The position numbers were made by a program, and so were the translations under genes. Positions 61,734 through 64,000 of a stretch of 64,000 nucleotides of DNA are shown here, in pieces. The DNA comes from Herbaspirillum sp. 3R11 (GTDB lineage: Bacteria; Pseudomonadota; Gammaproteobacteria; Burkholderiales; Burkholderiaceae_D). Below the pieces are notes generated by a model. That model worked only from the letters and a program-made list of their open reading frames with translations. It did not search any database and was not told the DNA's origin. The stretch covers positions 930,001-994,000 of the forward strand of contig NZ_SPNJ01000001.1 in NCBI RefSeq assembly GCF_004563925.1. Direction: 5' to 3'. Positions within the stretch are counted from its first letter, which is position 1; every line of letters starts with the position of its first letter.

Positions 61734-62903
61734 ATGTCCCTTCAGTCCTCTCCGTCGGACGCCTATCAGGACTTGCGCGACGCCGTGCGCGATCTTTGCA
61801 GCACCTTCCCGCCGGAGTACTGGCGCAAGGTCGATGAAGCGCGTGGTTATCCGGAAGAATTCGTCGATGCGCTGACCAAGGCCGGCTGGCTGGCGGCGCT
61901 GATTCCGGCAGAGTATGGCGGCTCGGGACTCGGCCTGACCGAAGCCTCGGTGATCATGGAAGAAATCAATCGCACCGGCGGCAACTCCGGCGCCTGCCAC
62001 GGCCAGATGTACAACATGGGCACCTTGCTGCGTCATGGTTCCGCCGAACAAAAGCAACTGTATCTGCCCAAGATCGCCAGCGGCGAATTGCGCCTGCAGT
62101 CGATGGGCGTGACCGAGCCGACCACCGGCACCGACACCACCAAGATCAAGACCACCGCCGTCAGGAAAGGCGACAAGTACGTCGTCAACGGTCAGAAGGT
62201 GTGGATCTCGCGTATCCAGCATTCGGACCTGATGATTCTGCTGGCGCGCACCACGCCGCTGGACCAGGTCAAGAAGAAGTCGGAAGGCATGTCGATCTTC
62301 CTGGTCGACCTCAAGCACGCCATCGCCAACGGCATGTCGGTGAGGCCGATCCTCAACATGGTCAACCACGAGACCAATGAACTGTTCTTCGACAACCTCG
62401 AAATCCCCGTCGAGAACCTGATTGGCGAAGAAGGCAAGGGCTTCAAGTACATCCTCGACGGCCTCAACGCCGAGCGCACGCTGATTGCCGCCGAATGCAT
62501 CGGCGACGGTTACTGGTTCATCGAGAAGGCGGCGCAATACGCCAAGGAGCGCGTGGTGTTCGACCGGCCGATCGGCATGAACCAGGGTGTGCAATTTCCG
62601 ATCGCCGACAGCTACATCGAACTGGAAGCGGCCAACCTGATGCGCTTCAAGGCCTGTGAATTGTTCGACGCCCACCAGCCCTGCGGCGCGCAAGCCAATA
62701 TGGCCAAGTTCCTCGCCGCCAAGGCCTCATGGGAAGCCGCCAACGTCTGTCTGCAAACGCACGGCGGCTTCGGCTTCGCCTGCGAATACGACGTCGAGCG
62801 CAAATTCCGCGAGACGCGTCTGTACCAGGTCGCACCGATTTCCACCAACCTGATTTATTCCTACGTGGCCGAGCACATCCTCGGTCTGCCGCGGTCTTTC
62901 TGA
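61734..62903 (+). CDS. Acyl-CoA dehydrogenase family protein
   Basis: A 389-residue flavoprotein with the full ACAD fold. An N-terminal helical domain is followed by SMGVTEPTTGTDTTKIKTTAVRKGDKYVVNGQKVWISRIQHSDL (beta domain and FAD contact), LDGLNAERTLIAAECIGDG, and the C-terminal helices with QTHGGFGFACEYDVERKFRETRLYQVAPIST. The common catalytic Glu in a YEG motif is replaced by YQVAPIST. A Glu in NAER (about residue 247) takes the position used by isovaleryl-CoA dehydrogenase. It lies between the MaoC-like hydratase (45 bases) and MmgE/PrpD (10 bases), so it is in the same operon. Exact role unknown. Confidence 0.9.
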   Translation: MSLQSSPSDAYQDLRDAVRDLCSTFPPEYWRKVDEARGYPEEFVDALTKAGWLAALIPAEYGGSGLGLTEASVIMEEINRTGGNSGACHGQMYNMGTLLRHGSAEQKQLYLPKIASGELRLQSMGVTEPTTGTDTTKIKTTAVRKGDKYVVNGQKVWISRIQHSDLMILLARTTPLDQVKKKSEGMSIFLVDLKHAIANGMSVRPILNMVNHETNELFFDNLEIPVENLIGEEGKGFKYILDGLNAERTLIAAECIGDGYWFIEKAAQYAKERVVFDRPIGMNQGVQFPIADSYIELEAANLMRFKACELFDAHQPCGAQANMAKFLAAKASWEAANVCLQTHGGFGFACEYDVERKFRETRLYQVAPISTNLIYSYVAEHILGLPRSF

Positions 62904-62913
62904 GGAACCGGAC

Positions 62914-64000
62914 ATGAGCTCGAATTCATCCCATCCTTCACGCGTCCTGAGCGAGTTCCTCGCCGGCCTGCGCTACGAGGACATCCCCGCATCCGTGATC
63001 GCACGCACCGAAGACCTCTACCTCGACTGGTTCGCCTCGGCGCTGGCGGGCAAGGGCGCACGCCAGATCGACATCATGGAACGCTACGTCGACAAGATGG
63101 GACCGTCCAATGGACCCAGCACCATCCTCGTCAATCGCAAGAACAGCTCACCGTATTTCGCTGCTCTGGTCAACGGCGCTTCATCGCATCTGGTGGAGCA
63201 GGACGATGTCCATAATGGTTCCGTGTTCCATCCGGCAGCCGTGGTGTTCCCGGCGGCGCTGGCGGCGGCGCAGGATCTCGGCAAGTCGGGCGCCGAGCTG
63301 CTGGTCGCGGCAGTGGCCGGCTACGAAGCGGGTATCCGTATCGGCGAATTCCTCGGCCGTTCGCACTACCGCATCTTCCACACCACCGGCACGGCCGGTA
63401 CCCTGGCCGCAGCGGTGGCGGTCGGCAAGCTGATGGGTTTCAATGCCGATCAGTTCCTGCACGCGCTCGGTTCGGCCGGCACGCAGGCAGCCGGTTTGTG
63501 GGAGTTCTTGCGCGACGCCGCCGACTCCAAACAACTGCATACCGGCAAAGCTGCCGCTGACGGTCTGCTGGCGGCCTATATCACACGCGATGGTTTCACC
63601 GGTGCGCAACGCATCCTTGAGGGCGCGCAGGGCATGGCCGCCGGCATGTCGACCGACGCCGATCCGGCCAAGCTGACCGATCGCCTCGGCGTGCGTTGGG
63701 CCACCGCCGAGACCTCGTTCAAATTCCACGCCTCCTGCCGCCATACGCATCCGGCTGCCGACGCGCTGCAGTTGCTGATGCAACGCGAAGGTTTGCAGCA
63801 CGACCAGATCGCCGCCGTGAATACGCGCGTGCATCAGGGCGCCATCGACGTGCTCGGCCCGGTGGTCAATCCGCAGACCGTGCATCAGGCCAAGTTCTCG
63901 ATGGGCACCGTGCTGGGACTGATTGCCGTGCATCAGAGTGCGGGGCTGGGCGAGTTTGAACAGCATGCGCTGCAGGACGGCAAGGTCAGCACATTCCGCG
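62914..64000 (+). CDS. MmgE/PrpD family protein (3' end outside window)
   Basis: The frame is open from ATG 62914 to the window edge, 362 codons. Residues show the MmgE/PrpD (2-methylcitrate dehydratase / cis-aconitate decarboxylase-like) family: DWFASALAGKGA near the start, LVNGASSHLVEQDDVH, FPAALAAAQDLGKSGAELLVAAVAGYEAGIRIGEF, GTAGTLAAAVAVGKLMGF, and SFKFHASCRHTHPAADA. GAGGAAC lies before the ATG, which is 10 bases after the acyl-CoA dehydrogenase stop. In itaconate operons this gene is conserved, but its exact reaction is unsettled. CoA transferase and citramalyl-CoA lyase genes are expected next. Confidence 0.92.
   Translation, partial: MSSNSSHPSRVLSEFLAGLRYEDIPASVIARTEDLYLDWFASALAGKGARQIDIMERYVDKMGPSNGPSTILVNRKNSSPYFAALVNGASSHLVEQDDVHNGSVFHPAAVVFPAALAAAQDLGKSGAELLVAAVAGYEAGIRIGEFLGRSHYRIFHTTGTAGTLAAAVAVGKLMGFNADQFLHALGSAGTQAAGLWEFLRDAADSKQLHTGKAAADGLLAAYITRDGFTGAQRILEGAQGMAAGMSTDADPAKLTDRLGVRWATAETSFKFHASCRHTHPAADALQLLMQREGLQHDQIAAVNTRVHQGAIDVLGPVVNPQTVHQAKFSMGTVLGLIAVHQSAGLGEFEQHALQDGKVSTFR

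Overview
The window is about 62-64% GC by eye, densely coded and chromosomal. Gene orders such as yicC-gmk-rpoZ-spoT, rph-rdgB-hemW and modABC opposite a short modE, together with the protein families, point to a betaproteobacterium. An Oxalobacteraceae member close to Herbaspirillum is my best guess, judged from gene content rather than a database match. I see no insertion sequence, prophage, CRISPR array or rRNA. The only RNA gene is a tRNA-Ser(UGA).

Layout. 1-7.9 kb: the 3' end of clpB, a membrane diguanylate cyclase with a probable non-AUG start, a FUSC-type exporter, a hotdog thioesterase and isocitrate lyase aceA. 7.9-12.4 kb: molybdate uptake modCBA opposite modE, with a ModE box between them, then a ClC channel. 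12.5-20.5 kb: rlmJ, an EAL/HDOD protein, an unknown membrane protein, a two-domain methylglyoxal synthase, greB, a DUF3422 protein, and azoR opposite a LysR regulator. 20.5-27.9 kb: housekeeping genes spoT, rpoZ, gmk, yicC, rph, rdgB and hemW. 28-31.3 kb: a degenerate EAL/HDOD paralogue followed by a PAS-GGDEF-EAL protein. 31.3-36.4 kb: a GntR-controlled aldarate module (MFS plus glucarate-dehydratase-like enzyme), a secreted nucleosidase and a small lipoprotein.

36.5-45.1 kb is a complete nitrate assimilation operon on the minus strand: nitrate transporter, nirB, nirD, a FAD electron-transfer protein and nasA. Its 5' region carries a consensus sigma-54 promoter, then a leader with two hexaloop hairpins (A1/G4 pattern) and an overlapping intrinsic terminator. 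This is the architecture of an ANTAR-protein (NasT/NasR) antitermination leader. A second consensus sigma-54 site faces the other way toward an aldehyde dehydrogenase and its AraC regulator. The modABC genes in the same window would supply molybdenum for the NasA cofactor.

45.4-60.8 kb is accessory metabolism and regulation: a YcaQ-type glycosylase, DoxX and YciI proteins, a TetR-GST pair with twin operators, three SDR enzymes, two VOC proteins, tRNA-Ser, TauE/SafE with an antisense 31-residue membrane miniprotein, a LysR regulator, a MASE1-GGDEF cyclase and a secreted M20 peptidase. 60.8 kb to the end holds the first three genes of a probable itaconate/C5-dicarboxylate degradation operon (MaoC-like hydratase, acyl-CoA dehydrogenase, MmgE/PrpD), the last cut by the window edge.

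Two themes recur. Five c-di-GMP-related proteins lie in the window, two of them EAL/HDOD forms without an intact EAL active site. Several small regulators also sit beside clear palindromic operators: GntR/MFS, TetR/GST and ModE/modA.
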